A stretch of DNA of 53,756 nt from Hyphomicrobiales bacterium (GCA_021775835.1 JAJFHC010000024.1:1-53756), one strand, 5' to 3'; numbered from the stretch's first letter, positions 24,187 through 34,287 are shown. The notes: generated from the letters alone by a model not told the origin. Numbers and translations: made by a program.

Positions 24187-25095
24187 CTATCGAGGGTACA
24201 ACACATTGATGGTTGCCGGAGCAACACCGATTTCCACCGGCAAATGATCGACGATGTCGCCGTCCGCCTGCACGGCACTTTCCGATCCTGAAAGCCGGAG
24301 TCGTGTCGACGACAGGACTTTGACGTGAGGGCTGTTGTTGAGACGGCCAAACAGGACATCGACTGCACAGCGGACAAGAATCCAGGCGTTCTCCTTCGGC
24401 AGCAGATAAACCTGAAACCCTGCCACTGTCAGATCACCCTGAGGTGCCAGCACCATAGGGCCGCCGTACAACCGGCCGTTCATCACGACAACGCTCGTTG
24501 CCTGCGACACCGCCCCACCCATTTCCACGTCGATTTCCGGTGGCCGGTAAGTAAGCAGACCAATGCACGCCCGCACGATGTAGGCGCCCATGCCGAGCGT
24601 TTTCTTGAGTGGTTTGGTGACGGTTGACACCACCCAGGAGTCGAACCCGACGCTGGCCATGATGAGAAACACCCGGCCATTGATTGTGCCGGGACACAAC
24701 GGCGTGGCGACACCCGTCTCCAGATAGTCGCAGATGGAATCGACGTCGCGCCGCAGACCGATTTCTGCTGCAAGCACGTTGGCGGTGCCCACCGGGATGA
24801 CGGCCAGCGGCGGAACAGGCCGTAAGTCTGTTCGCGACATAAGACCGTTTGCCGCCTCGTTGAGAGTGCCGTCCCCGCCGGCAACAGCAACCCGGGTGTA
24901 GCCGCCCAGATCCCTGGTCCGGCAGAACTCTTCGGCATCGCCGGACGACTGTGTCGCATACAATTCAACGGCGTGGCCACGGGCTCTCAACCTCACCACG
25001 ATTTCGGAGATCCGCCGGGCCCGTCGCCGTCCGGCTGTGGGGTTGTGAATGACCAGGACCTGCTGCAAGGGGGCTGTCACCTGCCCCCCTCGCAC
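24187..25095 (-). CDS. Diacylglycerol kinase-family lipid kinase
   Basis: This 302-residue protein begins with the DAGK catalytic fold (VLVIHNPTAGRRRARR) and has the nucleotide-binding box VAVAGGDGTLNEAANGL and the conserved PVGTANVLAAEIG stretch. It resembles YegS/BmrU/DgkB-type cytosolic lipid kinases that phosphorylate diacylglycerol, sphingoid bases or related lipids with ATP. The true substrate is not clear from sequence. It is 26 bp from the CinA-type gene and probably in one transcript with it. Confidence 0.88.
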   Translation of the reverse strand: MRGGQVTAPLQQVLVIHNPTAGRRRARRISEIVVRLRARGHAVELYATQSSGDAEEFCRTRDLGGYTRVAVAGGDGTLNEAANGLMSRTDLRPVPPLAVIPVGTANVLAAEIGLRRDVDSICDYLETGVATPLCPGTINGRVFLIMASVGFDSWVVSTVTKPLKKTLGMGAYIVRACIGLLTYRPPEIDVEMGGAVSQATSVVVMNGRLYGGPMVLAPQGDLTVAGFQVYLLPKENAWILVRCAVDVLFGRLNNSPHVKVLSSTRLRLSGSESAVQADGDIVDHLPVEIGVAPATINVLYPR

Positions 25096-25120
25096 AGCAA
25101 CGGTGCCGGTTTCGGGCGTC

Positions 25121-25918
25121 TCACGACCAGGTCTTGATCTTCAGTTGCCCGGTACCCGCAAGCTCCTCTGCCATCACTTTGACCTTAGCGTGAGCCGCTT
25201 CAAGCTGGACTTCGTCCTTCGACCGCACGACAACGTTGGAGCCGAACTTGCCGTTTTCGGAAAACGGATAGCTTCCCAGCGACACTGATGGAAATTCGTC
25301 CTGGATCGCTGCAAGCGGGGCCGCCAGTGTACCTTCGCCGGAATCGACACGCACGGAATGCGACAGGATCGGCCTGCCACGCCTGAGGGTCGGTCCGGCT
25401 TCATTGAGCATGGACTGCATGATCTTTGGCACCCCGGCCATCACCAACACATTCTCGACACGGAATCCGGGGGCGGCACTGATCTCGTTGGGAATGAGTG
25501 ACGCGCCAACCGGTGTGCGTGCCATGCGCATGCGAGCCGGGTTCAGGTCGCTGTCCTCGTACCGGATCTTCATCAGGGCGAGGGCTTCGGGATTGTGGTC
25601 GATGTCCAGCCCAAAGGCCTTGGCCACCGCGTCCGCGGTGATGTCGTCATGGGTTGGGCCGATACCACCGGTCGTAAAAACATAATCGTAGCGCGCCCTC
25701 AGGGCGTTCAGGGCCGTCACGATCTCGTCCTCGACATCGGGCACGAAACGGGCCTCGCGCAACTCGATGGCTATATTGGTCAGGTACTCTGCGATATAGC
25801 CAAGGTTGATGTCCTTGGTGCGTCCAGACAGCAGTTCATCGCCGATCAGGAGGACGGCGGCAGTGACGGTGTCAGCCGTTGGTTCTGTAGATGGTTCTGT
25901 CGATTGATCTGGAGACAT
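25121..25918 (-). CDS. CinA N-terminal-type molybdopterin-binding protein
   Basis: The 265-residue protein has the MoCF-biosynthesis fold shared by MoaB/MogA and the N-terminal half of CinA: AVLLIGDELLSGRTKDIN, then the nucleotide-contacting box YVFTTGGIGPTHDDITADAVA. The C-terminal deamidase half of CinA is absent, as in many alphaproteobacterial proteins annotated as competence/damage-inducible protein A. These proteins may hydrolyse ADP-ribose derivatives; the function in this species is unproven. The N-terminal 18 residues are a low-complexity Ser/Thr/Pro/Glu lead. Confidence 0.85.
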   Translation of the reverse strand: MSPDQSTEPSTEPTADTVTAAVLLIGDELLSGRTKDINLGYIAEYLTNIAIELREARFVPDVEDEIVTALNALRARYDYVFTTGGIGPTHDDITADAVAKAFGLDIDHNPEALALMKIRYEDSDLNPARMRMARTPVGASLIPNEISAAPGFRVENVLVMAGVPKIMQSMLNEAGPTLRRGRPILSHSVRVDSGEGTLAAPLAAIQDEFPSVSLGSYPFSENGKFGSNVVVRSKDEVQLEAAHAKVKVMAEELAGTGQLKIKTWS

Positions 25919-26017
25919 GGAAATGCAGGGCCTCTGGTCATTGTTGTGCCAGAGATACCCTGCCTTTTGATCTTCGACAAGTAATGCCTGACGGCATTCA
26001 GGCCGTATTGCGCACCA

Positions 26018-27121
26018 TCAGTTGTCGAGCATGGCAGCGACCAGGCACCCCTTTGCCGTGGCATTCAGGCCGCTTTCCGCCATTTGCACGCTTGCCACGT
26101 CGAACGGCAACCGCACCTGGCCAATGGCGTTTTCCAGTTCCTGACCGAATCCCCGGGCAAGAGCCGAACCGCCGCTGAAGACGACCGGCACCGGCTTGCG
26201 GAACGGGGGCAGACGTTTGGACTGTTTCAGAACACGCTCAAGCGTCAGGGCAACGGTCTGGATCACTTCGCGGTAATAGATCGCCAGGGCCTGGTCGAGG
26301 CTCGCCCCCGATCGTGACGACAGATCGAACAGGCCGCTCTCTTTGTAGAGCCGCGCGCCGACAGGCGTCTCTCCGACGACGGAGGCGGCGGAATAGTCAA
26401 TGAAATCGCCCGCCCGCGTGGTCGCAAATGTGACTGCGGGCAGTCCCAGGTAGGACACGCAGACGTTGCACATGCCACCACCGAAACTGATCCCTATGCC
26501 GGTGAAATCATGCGCCACGAGTTCGGCCAGAACCACGGCCTGACCCTCGTTGATCGCCCTCACCTCATAACCCATGTCCTCAAGCACATGGGAGATCGCC
26601 TTTTCATGAAACAGAACGCCCGAGTCGCCGTCTTCCGGTGCGCTGGGCACGCTGAAGCAAATGCGCTGCCCTTTCCGGGCCTGCCCGCACAGGGCCTTGA
26701 CGGTGCGTGAGATCATGTCGAGATTTCGCGGCTCCCCGGGATTGAGCAAGCCGTTGCGCATGGGACGGCGCGTATCGCCGCCGAGCAGGTTTGCAAATTC
26801 CTCGACCCGGTTGCCGAAGGCCAGAATGTCGTCGCCGTCCACGGTATAGCTGATGCTTTCGCGGTCGAGCATTGTACGGTTCATTTTGGCGTTGGGCAGC
26901 ACAACGAAGGCGTTGAGCTGGGTCTGAAATGATGGATCGCCACCACGCATCTGCGCCCGCACCACACGGCTGGTTCCCATGTCGAGACCATAATGATCGA
27001 GTCCCGAAGTCTGTTCGTCTTTACCCTTATCGGACCCGCCGGCTGATGCATGCGGTTGTTGTTGTTTTTCAGCCTTGGTCTGTTGACCGGCCTTGGTTGT
27101 TGACGCTGTTTTCGCCGACAT
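26018..27121 (-). CDS. Actin/Hsp70-superfamily ATPase of unknown role
   Basis: After a low-complexity Lys/Gln-rich lead of about 40 residues, the 367-residue protein has the ASKHA core. Phosphate-1-like GLDMGTSRVVRAQ and phosphate-2-like GIGISFGGGMCNVCVSY can be seen, and near the C-terminus an adenosine-type loop, PVVFSGGSALARGF. The layout is like MreB, MamK or ParM-type bacterial actins and also like EutJ/DnaK-type ATPases, and I cannot place it among them. No partner gene for plasmid partition is nearby. It is flanked by the CinA-type gene and by the divergent sfsA. Confidence 0.75.
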   Translation of the reverse strand: MSAKTASTTKAGQQTKAEKQQQPHASAGGSDKGKDEQTSGLDHYGLDMGTSRVVRAQMRGGDPSFQTQLNAFVVLPNAKMNRTMLDRESISYTVDGDDILAFGNRVEEFANLLGGDTRRPMRNGLLNPGEPRNLDMISRTVKALCGQARKGQRICFSVPSAPEDGDSGVLFHEKAISHVLEDMGYEVRAINEGQAVVLAELVAHDFTGIGISFGGGMCNVCVSYLGLPAVTFATTRAGDFIDYSAASVVGETPVGARLYKESGLFDLSSRSGASLDQALAIYYREVIQTVALTLERVLKQSKRLPPFRKPVPVVFSGGSALARGFGQELENAIGQVRLPFDVASVQMAESGLNATAKGCLVAAMLDN

Positions 27122-27349
27122 GTCTTATGTTTCCTCCCGGAGACGCTTACTTAAACCACACCAAGCACATGCCGCCGGTATCACCTGACGCCATATGCTG
27201 TTTTGCGTTGCCTCTGGAAAGTCAAACACCCGCCGCCCCCGCAGGGATATCACGATCACCAATCTCGTCCACGAATATGGCAATTTTGCGGGTGTTTTTA
27301 ACGCCGCTTTCGTCTTGCTCACGCGACCGCGAAGAATTATGGTCCGCCC

Positions 27350-28081
27350 ATGAAACTCCCCGCACCGCTCTTCAAGGGCACCCTCCTCAAACGCTACAAA
27401 AGGTTCATGGCCGACGTCGAGCTCGACACCGGCGAAACCGTAACGGCGCATTGTGCAAACCCGGGTTCCATGATGGGACTGATCGACCCTGGAACCACGG
27501 TGTGGTTGTCCAAGAGTGACAATCCAAAGCGAAAACTGAAATATTCCTGGGAAATCCTGGAACTCGAGGTCGGCGGCATACCGGCCACCGTGGGCATTAA
27601 CACCAACCACCCCAATGCTATTGTAAGTGAAGCCATCGAACAGGGGCGCATGCCCGAGCTCGGTGGCTATGACAGCCTGCGTCGGGAAGTCAAATACGGC
27701 CGCAACAGCCGCATTGACATCCTTCTGGAATCAGACGGCAAACCACCTTGTTATGTCGAGGTCAAGAACGTCCATCTGCTGCGCCAGCCCCGCCTGGCAG
27801 AGTTCCCGGATTCCGTCACCGCCCGTGGCGCCAAGCATCTGGACGAACTCGCCGACATGGTCGATACCGGCGCCCGGTCGGTTATGGTTTACCTGGTTCA
27901 GCGCGACGATGCCGACAAACTTTCGCTTGCGAGGGACATGGATCCCTACTATGCGGAGCGGTTTGATGCTGCAATTGCGCGGGGGGTCGAAGCCCTGTGT
28001 TACGATTGCACCTTGACCAGTGAAGAGATTGTCGTGAACCGCCGCCTCGTTTTTGAAGAGCCTGGTCACGCAGTGGATTGA
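27350..28081 (+). CDS. sfsA: SfsA family DNA/RNA nuclease-like protein
   Basis: This 243-residue protein has the SfsA pattern: an N-terminal OB-like part (LLKRYKRFMADVELDTGETVTAHCANPGSM, broken here into pieces), then YGRNSRIDILLE, the nuclease-like block CYVEVKNVHLL and FPDSVTARGAKHLDEL. SfsA was first linked to maltose regulation in E. coli and later proteins are thought to be nucleases. The order sfsA-map-radC with 6 and 11 bp gaps is the usual one in Hyphomicrobiales and suggests one operon. Confidence 0.93.
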   Translation: MKLPAPLFKGTLLKRYKRFMADVELDTGETVTAHCANPGSMMGLIDPGTTVWLSKSDNPKRKLKYSWEILELEVGGIPATVGINTNHPNAIVSEAIEQGRMPELGGYDSLRREVKYGRNSRIDILLESDGKPPCYVEVKNVHLLRQPRLAEFPDSVTARGAKHLDELADMVDTGARSVMVYLVQRDDADKLSLARDMDPYYAERFDAAIARGVEALCYDCTLTSEEIVVNRRLVFEEPGHAVD

Positions 28082-28087
28082 TAGCCA

Positions 28088-28918
28088 ATGTCTTACGTTG
28101 ACGCCGCCGTCTCACCGCCGGAAAACACCGGCCAGATCAAGCTCCATGGTCCGGAAGCCTTCGAAGGCATGCGCAAGGCGGGGCAACTGGCCGCGAAGGC
28201 GCTCGACGTCCTGACAGAACACGTGGTTCCCGGCGTCACAACGGAATTTCTCGACAAGCTGTCCTACGAATTTGCCATGGACAACAATTCGGTGCCCGCC
28301 CCCCTCAACTATCGCGGTTATCCGAAATCGATCTGCACGTCCATTAATCACGTCGTCTGCCACGGCATTCCCAACGAAAAACCGATGCGGGACGGCGATA
28401 TCATCAACATTGACGTTACCCTGATCGTCGACGGCTGGCATGGCGATACCAGCCGCATGTTCCCGATCGGCACGGTTTCACGCCGGGCAGAACGCCTGGT
28501 CGAAGTCACTTATGAATCCCTCATGCGCGGCTTGTCGGTCATACGGCCCGGTGCGACAACCGGCGATATTGGTGCCGCCATCCAGGAATTTGCCGAGGCA
28601 GAGCGCACCAGCGTTGTCAGAGATTTTTGTGGCCATGGACTGGGCCGGGTGTTTCACGACGTTCCCAACATCCTTCATTACGGTCGTCCCGGAGAAGGCT
28701 CGCGGCTTGAGAAGGGCATGTTCTTCACCGTTGAACCGATGATTAACCTGGGCCGCCCCCAGGTGAAAATCCTGAGCGATGGCTGGACGGCCGTCACAAG
28801 GGATCGTTCCCTATCCGCCCAGTTCGAACACACCATAGGCGTCACCGAAGACGGTTGTGAGGTATTCACCTATTCTCCGGCAGGCTATCATCATCCGCCT
28901 TACATCAAAGCGGGCTAG
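28088..28918 (+). CDS. map: Type I methionine aminopeptidase
   Basis: The 276-residue protein removes the initiator Met from nascent chains in the cytoplasm. The pita-bread fold is clear. The metal ligands are in [20 protein letters not shown] (two Asp), [12 protein letters not shown] (His) and FTVEPMIN (Glu), and the final Glu is in [11 protein letters not shown]. The substrate-contact VCHGIP is also present. Length and motifs are normal for type Ia. It lies 6 bp after sfsA. Confidence 0.97.
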   Translation: MSYVDAAVSPPENTGQIKLHGPEAFEGMRKAGQLAAKALDVLTEHVVPGVTTEFLDKLSYEFAMDNNSVPAPLNYRGYPKSICTSINHVVCHGIPNEKPMRDGDIINIDVTLIVDGWHGDTSRMFPIGTVSRRAERLVEVTYESLMRGLSVIRPGATTGDIGAAIQEFAEAERTSVVRDFCGHGLGRVFHDVPNILHYGRPGEGSRLEKGMFFTVEPMINLGRPQVKILSDGWTAVTRDRSLSAQFEHTIGVTEDGCEVFTYSPAGYHHPPYIKAG

Positions 28919-28929
28919 AAAATATCGTC

Positions 28930-29634
28930 GTGGGCAAGCAGGACACAAACCTTGGTGAACAGCCGCCCCAGCACATCGGACATCGTGAACGCCTGAGACA
29001 AAGATTTCGCACAGGCGGCGGCGATGCGCTGGCCGATTACGAACTTCTCGAACTGGTCCTGTTCCGTGCCCTCCCTAGACGCGATACCAAGCCGCTTGCC
29101 AAAACGTTGATCGAGGAGTTTGGCAGCTTTTCTGATGTCATCAATGCCGACTTCGAGAGATTGCGTAACATCAAAGGCGTGGGCGAGAGCGTTGCTACAG
29201 AACTCAAGCTGATCCGGGCGGCGGCCGAGCGTTTCAGCCGTGAAGACGTGATTGGGCGACCGGTGATGTCGTCCTGGGATGCAGTCGTCAGTCATTGCCG
29301 CCGCACCATGGCATTCGACCAGAAGGAACAGTTCCGGATTCTTTTCCTCGATCGCAAGAATGCGGTTATCGCAGACGAAGTCCAGCAGACAGGGACCGTC
29401 GACCATACACCGGTCTATCCCCGCGAGGTCATGAAGCGCGCCCTGGAGCTGTCGGCCTCAGGCATCATTCTCGTACACAACCACCCATCCGGAGACCCCT
29501 CACCGTCAAAGGCCGACATCAGCATGACCGGTCAGATCGTTGTGGCCGGAAAGGCCTTGGGCATCGTTGTGCACGATCACCTGATCGTCGGGCGACAGGG
29601 CCATGTCAGCCTCAAGGCCCAGGGGCACATGTAA
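28930..29634 (+). CDS. radC: RadC family JAB-domain protein
   Basis: The GTG start at 28930 gives 234 residues. An N-terminal helix-hairpin-helix-like region ([21 protein letters not shown]) is followed by the JAB/MPN domain with the JAMM zinc motif [14 protein letters not shown]. The name RadC is historical; a DNA repair role is doubtful, and the biochemical activity is not known. It lies 11 bp after map, in the conserved cluster. Confidence 0.93.
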   Translation: MGKQDTNLGEQPPQHIGHRERLRQRFRTGGGDALADYELLELVLFRALPRRDTKPLAKTLIEEFGSFSDVINADFERLRNIKGVGESVATELKLIRAAAERFSREDVIGRPVMSSWDAVVSHCRRTMAFDQKEQFRILFLDRKNAVIADEVQQTGTVDHTPVYPREVMKRALELSASGIILVHNHPSGDPSPSKADISMTGQIVVAGKALGIVVHDHLIVGRQGHVSLKAQGHM

Positions 29635-29668
29635 ACCGATGACTTCATCTCAGCAGCCGGGAATCTGA

Positions 29669-31177
29669 ATGCCGACCGATACAATCGATAAAGCCGACCG
29701 CTGGCAGGACACGCTGGCCCTTCTGGTAAGCGGCCGGTCCCTGCGGATGCTGTTGCTGGGGTTTTCATCCGGCCTGCCCATTCTGCTTGTGTTTTCGACC
29801 CTCTCGGTGTGGTTGATCAAGGCCGGTGTCCAGCGCGATGTGGTGACATTCTTCAGCTGGGCGGGGATTGCCTATGGCTTCAAGTTTATCTGGTCGCCCC
29901 TGATCGACAGGATCCCCCTGCCCTTTCTGGCCCAGCACATGGGCCACCGCCGGGCGTGGCTCCTGTTCTCGCAACTCTGCATCATGGCAGCGATCCTGTT
30001 CACGGCAACGACTGATCCGGCAAGTTCACTGGTCTGGACCGCCGTCGGTGCTGTCGCCATCGGGTTCACCAGCGCCACCCAGGACATTATCATAGACGCC
30101 TACCGGATCGAATCCGCACCACCACGCATGCAGGCCTTTCTGTCCGCAACCTATGTCGCCGGGTACCGCATCGCGATGCTGACAGCCGGTGCCGGCTCCC
30201 TGTGGTTCGCGGCCTGGCTGGGTGCTGAAACCTACGATCCGGAAGTCTGGAAATCGGTCTATCGCGTCATGGCCGGCTTCATGCTTGTCGGCATCGTGGC
30301 CACACTGATCTCGCCGGAGCCCGATGTTGGCGGCGACGTCGCCAGCGACAAAATCGTTCAGCTGAAGCTTTTCCTGGCGTTCCTCGGCGGTGTCGCGGGT
30401 CTTATCGTCATGTTCAACCTGTTCCCCGACACGCCGAAGGACTTGGGGCCCTTTACCAAGCTGGGTTTCAACACAACCCGGTTGTTCGTCAGCCTGGGCG
30501 CGGCAGGCGTGGTTTTATATGTCTTGGCAAAACTCAAATTTGTTCCCGGAAACGAGGCCCGGAAATCGTATGTCGAACCGTTTACAGACTTTGTCGAGCG
30601 TTACGGCAAGGCGGCCGTCGTCATCCTCGCCCTCATCGGCATCTACCGGATCGCCGACATCGTCATGGGCGCCGTCGCCAATGTCTTCTATCTGGAGATG
30701 GGATTCGATATCGCCCAGATCGCGACTTACTCAAAATTCTATGGCCTCGTCGCCACCATCGCCGGCGGTTTTCTGGGCGGCATTCTGGCAAGCCGCATCG
30801 GGGTCATGCGCGGCCTTTTCATCGGCGCCTTGCTGGCAGCCGCGAGCAACCTGTTGTTCGCCTATCTGGCGACCCAGGATGCCAACGTCAATCTGCTGAT
30901 TGCGGTCATTACGGCGGACAATCTGTCGGCAGGTTTTGCGGTAGCCTCGTTCGTGGCGTATCTTTCGGCCCTGACAAACGTCAGTTTCACCGCCACACAG
31001 TACGCCCTGTTCAGCTCGATCATGCTGCTGGTCCCCAAGGCGCTTGCAGGCTACGCCGGCTCGATCGTGTCGGCGACAGGATACCCGGGCTTTTTTGTCT
31101 TCACAGCACTCCTGGGCTTGCCCGTCCTGGTTCTCGTGTTCTGGGCCGGAAAGCTCGCGCCCATTGAAGACGAATAG
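29669..31177 (+). CDS. AmpG-like major facilitator permease
   Basis: This 502-residue protein has 12 to 14 predicted hydrophobic helices and the opening of AmpG-type permeases: LLLGFSSGLPILLVFSTLSVWL, then FSWAGIAYGFKFIWSPLIDRI in order, and ATQDIIIDAYRIE in helix 4. AmpG imports GlcNAc-anhydroMurNAc muropeptides for cell-wall recycling and can influence beta-lactamase induction. The central loop between the two halves is about 60 residues. It follows radC by 35 bp and may be transcribed with it. Confidence 0.85.
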   Translation: MPTDTIDKADRWQDTLALLVSGRSLRMLLLGFSSGLPILLVFSTLSVWLIKAGVQRDVVTFFSWAGIAYGFKFIWSPLIDRIPLPFLAQHMGHRRAWLLFSQLCIMAAILFTATTDPASSLVWTAVGAVAIGFTSATQDIIIDAYRIESAPPRMQAFLSATYVAGYRIAMLTAGAGSLWFAAWLGAETYDPEVWKSVYRVMAGFMLVGIVATLISPEPDVGGDVASDKIVQLKLFLAFLGGVAGLIVMFNLFPDTPKDLGPFTKLGFNTTRLFVSLGAAGVVLYVLAKLKFVPGNEARKSYVEPFTDFVERYGKAAVVILALIGIYRIADIVMGAVANVFYLEMGFDIAQIATYSKFYGLVATIAGGFLGGILASRIGVMRGLFIGALLAAASNLLFAYLATQDANVNLLIAVITADNLSAGFAVASFVAYLSALTNVSFTATQYALFSSIMLLVPKALAGYAGSIVSATGYPGFFVFTALLGLPVLVLVFWAGKLAPIEDE

Positions 31178-31260
31178 ACTCGGCGAGCTCCCAAAAAGTA
31201 ACGGCCATGGCAGTACGTTGATGGATCGTTTCAGAGTTCCACCAGCGGCGTAACCCTAGT

Positions 31261-33348
31261 TCAGCCTGCAGCGTTGCGCCTTCGCCGCCGCCGGCGGCTG
31301 CCGTCATCGTTTGTATCGGGGCCGTCATCGCCTGTTTTCCTCTCCGGCAGAGTCACGACCTGTGAGAGTTTGACGTAAGGGTCGCGCTTGTGCGGGAAAG
31401 CCATGGCATCAACGAAATGCTCCTGAAATGCCGGTTCGACGGCAGTTTCAACCTTTTCGATCTGCCGTACCACTTCTTCGATTTCCCGGCGCGCCGCCCG
31501 ATTCAGCAGAGCGATACGCGCGCCCGTCCCGGCCGCATTCCCGGCGGACTGCACTTTTTCGATGTCGCAATCCGGGATCAGTCCCAGCACCATGGCGTAC
31601 TTGACGTCAATGTGACTGCCAAATGCCCCGGCAAGGGTGATCCGGTCGACCGACGAAATCCGCATCCGGTCCATCAGAAGTTTAGCGCCGGCATAGAGTG
31701 CGGCCTTGGCAAGCTGGATCGCGCGAACATCGTTCTGGGTCACCGTCACCAGCGGTGAGCCCTCATGCAGCACATAGCTGAAGGTGCGTCCGTCTGCGAT
31801 CATTCGGCTGCTGCGCGCCGCCAGACTGCCGTCGACCACACCATCATGAGTAATGACGCCCGCCAGAAAAAGTTCTGCGAGCGCCTCAATGATACCTGAA
31901 CCACAGATGCCGGTGACGCCGATCTCCGACACCGCTTCTTCGAACCCGGGGTCGTCCGACCACAGCTCTGACCCGATGACGCGGAACCGGGGTTCGAGAG
32001 TTGCCGGGTCGATGCGGACCCGTTCAATCGCACCCGGTGCAGCGCGCTGCCCCGACGAAATCTGAGCGCCTTCAAAAGCCGGTCCCGTCGGTGAACTTGC
32101 CGCCAGAAGTTCGTTCTTGTTGCCTAGAATGATTTCCGCATTTGTCCCGACATCCACAATCAGTGTCAGTTCATCGTTGAGATGCGGGCTTTCCGACAAG
32201 GCGACACCGGCGGCATCGGCACCCACATGACCGGCAATGCAGGGCAGGATGTAGACCCGGGCACCACGGTTGATCTCGATATCGAGGTCACGGGCAGGAA
32301 TATCGATCGAAAGACCGGTAGCCAGCGCAAATGGAGCACCGCCCAGTTCTGTCGGATCGACGCCAAGGAACAGGTGATGCATGACCGGGTTACCCACGAG
32401 CACCGCCGACAGAATATCGTCGACTTCGATACCGGCCTCGCCGGCAACTTCACCGGCAAGTGTCGACAGCGCCTCGCGGATGACCTGCGTCATCTCCTGC
32501 TCGCCGCCGGGGTTCATCATGACGTAGGACACCCGGCTCATCAGGTCTTCGCCGAATCGGATCTGGGGATTCATGAGCCCGGCTGACGCCAGGACTTCCC
32601 CGGTATGCAAGTTGCACAGGTGCGCGGCAATGGTTGTCGACCCAACGTCGACGGCAAGTCCGTAGGCAATATCCTTGAAGCCTGGCCAGATTGAAATAAC
32701 CTCCGGCGGTTCGTCTTCGCGGGCCTGATGAACGACCACCGTCACTTGCCAGTCGCCCTGGCGCAGAATTTTCTGAAGACCGATCACCACATGAGGATCG
32801 GCACGCGTGACATCGATCTCCCACTGTTCCGATAACGCACGGTATACCCGCTCCAGATCGCTGGACGGGTTATGCATGTCGGGCTCTTCGACTTCGACGT
32901 AACAAAGACGGATTGAGGGATCGATCTCAATGTCGCGGGCTTCCGCGCGCTTGCGAACGACCTGCTTGTGCACCTGGCTGTCTGGCGGCACATCGATCAC
33001 GATGTCGTTCTGCAACAACGCTGAACAGCTCAACCGGCGGTCCGGTTCAAGACCGCGCTTCTCGTCGTAGCGCTGTTCGTTGCGGCCCCGGGGACTGAGA
33101 TGATCACGTCTGGACTCGATGCCGTGCTTGGCAAACGATCCTTCAGAGACCGTCACCTGACAGCGCCCGCAGATACCGCGCCCGCCGCACACGGAATCCA
33201 CATCGACTCCGAGAGAGCGCGCAGCCGACAGCACTGGCGTGCCAACCGGAAACCGCCCACGTTTACCGGACGGCGTAAACACGATCAGGGCATCGCCCAT
33301 TTCAGGGTTTTCCGTTTCGGCTTCCCCGACGTCAGTTTCCAGTGTCAC
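31261..33348 (-). CDS. RACo/RamA-type corrinoid reductive activator with 2Fe-2S domain
   Basis: The 695-residue protein starts with a plant-type [2Fe-2S] domain: C54, C60, C63 (VCGGRGICGRCQ) and C108. Linker and middle domains are followed by the C-terminal ASKHA ATPase domain (GLAVDVGSTTIAAHL, then LIVDVGTNAEIILG). It is like DUF4445 proteins that use ATP to return the inactive Co(II) corrinoid of a methyltransferase system to Co(I). Its neighbours are exactly such a system. The C-terminus has a run of seven Arg (SRRRRRRRNAAG), also seen in the next gene. It is 36 bp downstream of the pterin methyltransferase and on the same strand. Confidence 0.9.
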   Translation of the reverse strand: MTLETDVGEAETENPEMGDALIVFTPSGKRGRFPVGTPVLSAARSLGVDVDSVCGGRGICGRCQVTVSEGSFAKHGIESRRDHLSPRGRNEQRYDEKRGLEPDRRLSCSALLQNDIVIDVPPDSQVHKQVVRKRAEARDIEIDPSIRLCYVEVEEPDMHNPSSDLERVYRALSEQWEIDVTRADPHVVIGLQKILRQGDWQVTVVVHQAREDEPPEVISIWPGFKDIAYGLAVDVGSTTIAAHLCNLHTGEVLASAGLMNPQIRFGEDLMSRVSYVMMNPGGEQEMTQVIREALSTLAGEVAGEAGIEVDDILSAVLVGNPVMHHLFLGVDPTELGGAPFALATGLSIDIPARDLDIEINRGARVYILPCIAGHVGADAAGVALSESPHLNDELTLIVDVGTNAEIILGNKNELLAASSPTGPAFEGAQISSGQRAAPGAIERVRIDPATLEPRFRVIGSELWSDDPGFEEAVSEIGVTGICGSGIIEALAELFLAGVITHDGVVDGSLAARSSRMIADGRTFSYVLHEGSPLVTVTQNDVRAIQLAKAALYAGAKLLMDRMRISSVDRITLAGAFGSHIDVKYAMVLGLIPDCDIEKVQSAGNAAGTGARIALLNRAARREIEEVVRQIEKVETAVEPAFQEHFVDAMAFPHKRDPYVKLSQVVTLPERKTGDDGPDTNDDGSRRRRRRRNAAG

Positions 33349-33384
33349 CCGCCCACTCCCGCAATGATTGTTGAGATGGTTCGA

Positions 33385-34287
33385 TCAGGCTCTTCTGCGC
33401 CGCCGGCGACCTTCCCGACCTGCCGCCTCGCCGCCTGCCGGTGCCGGATCCCGGTAGCGCGTCAGCCACTTACGGCAGTCCTTGTCGACACCATTCAGCA
33501 CGTTCGCCGCCATGACACCCGCCATTTCCTCTTCGTGGAGTGGGTTCATGATCGCAGACGTCATACCGGCACCGGCCGCCATGGAAAGAAAGTGAGCGTT
33601 AAGCACATGCCGGTTCGGCACGCCGAAACTGATGTTCGAAGCCCCACATGTGGAGTTGACCTGAAGTTCGTTCTTGAGTCGGTGCAGCAAGGCGAAAACC
33701 TGCCTGCCGGCAGTTCCCATTGCACCGATTGGCATGACAAGTGGATCAACGACCACATCGCACGGCTTGATGCCGTAATCATGTGCCCGGTCGACGATCT
33801 TCTTTGCCACGTCGAAACGCACATCCGGATCTTCGGAGATTCCGGTTTCGTCATTGGAAATGGCAACCACGGCACAGTCGTATTTCTTGATCAGCGGCAG
33901 GACGCGTTCAAGAACCTCTTCTTCGCCGGTCACAGAATTGATCAGGGGCCGTCCCTTGTAGACAGCAATGCCGGCTTCCAGCGCCTCGATGATCGATGAG
34001 TCGATCGATAGCGGAACGTCGACAAGGCTTTGCACCAGCTGGATAGTTTCAGCAAGGATCTTCGGCTCGTCCGCCAGCGGAATACCGGCATTGACATCGA
34101 GCATGGTGGCACCGGCGGCTACCTGGGCCAATGCATCGGCCTCAACGGTCGAATAGTCGCCAACCTTCATTTCCGCAGCGAGTTTCTTGCGGCCGGTCGG
34201 ATTGATGCGCTCGCCAATCACACAGAAGGGTCGGTCAAAACCGATAACGATCTCCTTGGTGGCCGAGCTGATTACGGTTTCTGTCAT
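33385..34287 (-). CDS. Methyltetrahydrofolate:corrinoid methyltransferase (pterin-binding TIM barrel)
   Basis: This 300-residue protein has the pterin-binding pattern shared by MetH, AcsE and MtgA/MtvA: FCVIGERINPTGRKKL at the start, MLDVNAGIPLADE, LSIDSSIIEALEAG and NSVTGEEEVLERVLP. It would pass the methyl group from the methylated corrinoid protein to tetrahydrofolate, or the reverse. The C-terminus ends EGRRRRRRA, an unusual Arg run matching that of the activator. It is 40 bp after the virulence-factor-family gene. Confidence 0.9.
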   Translation of the reverse strand: MTETVISSATKEIVIGFDRPFCVIGERINPTGRKKLAAEMKVGDYSTVEADALAQVAAGATMLDVNAGIPLADEPKILAETIQLVQSLVDVPLSIDSSIIEALEAGIAVYKGRPLINSVTGEEEVLERVLPLIKKYDCAVVAISNDETGISEDPDVRFDVAKKIVDRAHDYGIKPCDVVVDPLVMPIGAMGTAGRQVFALLHRLKNELQVNSTCGASNISFGVPNRHVLNAHFLSMAAGAGMTSAIMNPLHEEEMAGVMAANVLNGVDKDCRKWLTRYRDPAPAGGEAAGREGRRRRRRA

